DNA of 64,000 nt, taken from contig NZ_JAAGNX010000001.1 in the NCBI RefSeq assembly GCF_010500615.1, forward strand, positions 1,069,531 through 1,133,530, in the 5' to 3' direction. The notes beneath the pieces were generated by a model. It made no database searches and was not told the origin of the DNA. It worked only from the letters and a program-made list of their open reading frames with translations. Below, one piece after another: positions 62,996 through 64,000 of this stretch. A program made the translations under genes and the position numbers. Source of the stretch: Oceanipulchritudo coccoides. Its GTDB lineage: Bacteria; Verrucomicrobiota; Verrucomicrobiia; Opitutales; Oceanipulchritudinaceae. The stretch's first letter is position 1. Each line of letters opens with the position of its first letter.

Positions 62996-64000
62996 TTAAT
63001 TCCGGGCGGTTTCTTCCTCCTGCGAATCAATGCCCCCCTTTTTGCGGGCAAATGCGGATGGCGAGCATTTGTATTCATCCTTGAATACACGGCTGAAATA
63101 ACCGGCATCGGAAAAGCCCACATCGTACGCAATTTCGGAGACGGGCTTGCCTCCCTCGGCAAGCCAGAGGGCGGCCCGGCGGAGCCGCTTTGTACGGATA
63201 AAGGCGGCCGGGCTCAGGTCGGTCAGGTTGCTGAACTTGCGATAGAAGGCACTACGGCTGAAGCCCATTTTTTCAGCGAGGGTATTCACGTCGAACTGCT
63301 CTTCCGACATGTGCTCCTCGACCAGTGTCTCGGTCTTTTCCACGAAGACCTTATCCTCTCCGGAAAGGCCTGCGAGGCGGTGATCATCGACAAACTGTTC
63401 GCGGACCCGTTCGCGAGAGCGCTTTTGTGTGGAAAGGAGATTCCGGATCTTCAGGCGGAGGATCTCCGGCGAGACAGGCTTTGTAATGAAATCGTCAGCA
63501 CCGCTATTGAAGGCCTTGAGCCTGTGTTCTTCCGAGCGGAGGGCAGTCAACAGAATGACCGGAATGTGGGAGGTGTGGGGATCCTTCTTGAGAACACGAC
63601 AGGTTTCAAAGCCGTCCTTCCCGGGCATGACAATGTCCGAGATAACAATATCGGGAATGAGTTCCTGTGCCTTGGCAAACCCTTCGTCACCGTTGGTCGC
63701 CATTTCGATTTGGAAGGCCCCTCTCAATTCTCCGCCAATAAATTCGCGCAGGTCGTGGTTGTCCTCAATGAGCAGGATGACACTTTGATCCTGTTCTGCA
63801 GTCACAGCAGGGGCGACGTGGTCCGACGATGAGACAGGTTGGGTGTTCAGGGCGTCTTGCGTTTTCTTCCTGCCGGGGAGCGGGAAGCTGATCTGGAAGC
63901 AGCTACCCGGGCGCTCCTTGTCATGCGGATTGACAGGACTGATCACGCTAACCGTACCATGGATGGCCGTCACGATCTCCTTGACGAAGGCCAGGCCGAT
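62996..64000 (-). CDS. Hybrid two-component regulator, C-terminal part (kinase G-box, receiver, AraC HTH), cut by window edge
   Basis: 335 residues are visible and the frame is open to the right edge. It starts with GLAFVKEIVTAIHG, the G2 box of a histidine-kinase ATPase domain (the real start is beyond the window). Then comes a receiver (LLIEDNHDLREFI, phospho-Asp in IVISDIVMPG, switch Thr in LLTAL, Lys in ITKP) and a C-terminal AraC-type HTH pair (VNTLAEKMGFSRSAFYRKFS; VSEIAYDVGFSDAGYFSRVF). This order is that of hybrid two-component systems that sense oligosaccharides and switch on their uptake genes. The convergent TonB receptor gene is a likely target. Confidence 0.9.
   Translation of the reverse strand: MGLAFVKEIVTAIHGTVSVISPVNPHDKERPGSCFQISFPLPGRKKTQDALNTQPVSSSDHVAPAVTAEQDQSVILLIEDNHDLREFIGGELRGAFQIEMATNGDEGFAKAQELIPDIVISDIVMPGKDGFETCRVLKKDPHTSHIPVILLTALRSEEHRLKAFNSGADDFITKPVSPEILRLKIRNLLSTQKRSRERVREQFVDDHRLAGLSGEDKVFVEKTETLVEEHMSEEQFDVNTLAEKMGFSRSAFYRKFSNLTDLSPAAFIRTKRLRRAALWLAEGGKPVSEIAYDVGFSDAGYFSRVFKDEYKCSPSAFARKKGGIDSQEEETARN

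Overview
The window looks like a chromosomal segment of a marine-type member of the Verrucomicrobia (class Opitutae). The pointers are a PEP-CTERM secreted protein, a very large TonB-dependent receptor with the N-terminal NPF-V-ESS-GY-ATSTLAGTR style, large secreted glycoside hydrolases ending in a DPENDG..N..EY..LTDP tail, and a hybrid two-component regulator. This is inference from protein style; no rRNA is present.

Layout. 0-1.3 kb: end of a short-chain dehydrogenase and a ketoacyl-ACP synthase III. 1.3-6.2 kb: an RND efflux pump, its lipoprotein adaptor and a DUF2892 membrane protein, divergent from a two-cysteine BigR/SqrR-type ArsR regulator with a palindrome between them, which suggests sulfide/persulfide control. 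6.2-8.1 kb: DeoR-type regulator and an outer-membrane barrel. 8.1-18.6 kb: secreted proteins: a chelatase-like protein fused to a FG-GAP propeller, a cytochrome c/sugar dehydrogenase fusion, a 1,331-residue GH128-like glucanase and a PEP-CTERM protein. 18.9-35.3 kb: a natural-product locus with an EntD-type phosphopantetheinyl transferase, a methyltransferase, a GT1 glycosyltransferase and a minus-strand operon of HupE-like membrane protein, free carrier protein, free amino-acid ligase and a 3,368-residue NRPS (C-A-T-C-A-T-E-C-T-TE). 36.3-41.2 kb: unsaturated glucuronyl hydrolase (GH88) divergent from a GH2 enzyme, then a HAF-repeat protein sharing its C-terminal module with the GH88. 41.3-43.0 kb: an ECF sigma factor with two small membrane proteins. 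43.2-44.0 kb: acetyltransferase.

44.1-54.3 kb: an integrative island in the 3' half of a tRNA-Arg(ACG) gene, bounded by 50-bp perfect repeats. It carries a tyrosine integrase, an AlpA-like HTH protein and a DUF3987 protein on the plus strand, and a minus-strand block of two unknown membrane proteins, a type IIG restriction-modification enzyme and a Ser/Thr kinase. The latter resembles a compact anti-phage module and is the best candidate for an undescribed system.

54.4-64 kb: cupin, YraN, a GxxExxY nuclease-like gene enclosed in 36-bp inverted repeats (a possible mini-mobile unit), the oxidative pentose phosphate operon zwf-opcA-pgl, a TonB receptor, and the truncated hybrid two-component regulator facing it. 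A GGGACAA-type motif recurs upstream of the glucanase, PEP-CTERM and TonB receptor genes and may mark a shared regulon.
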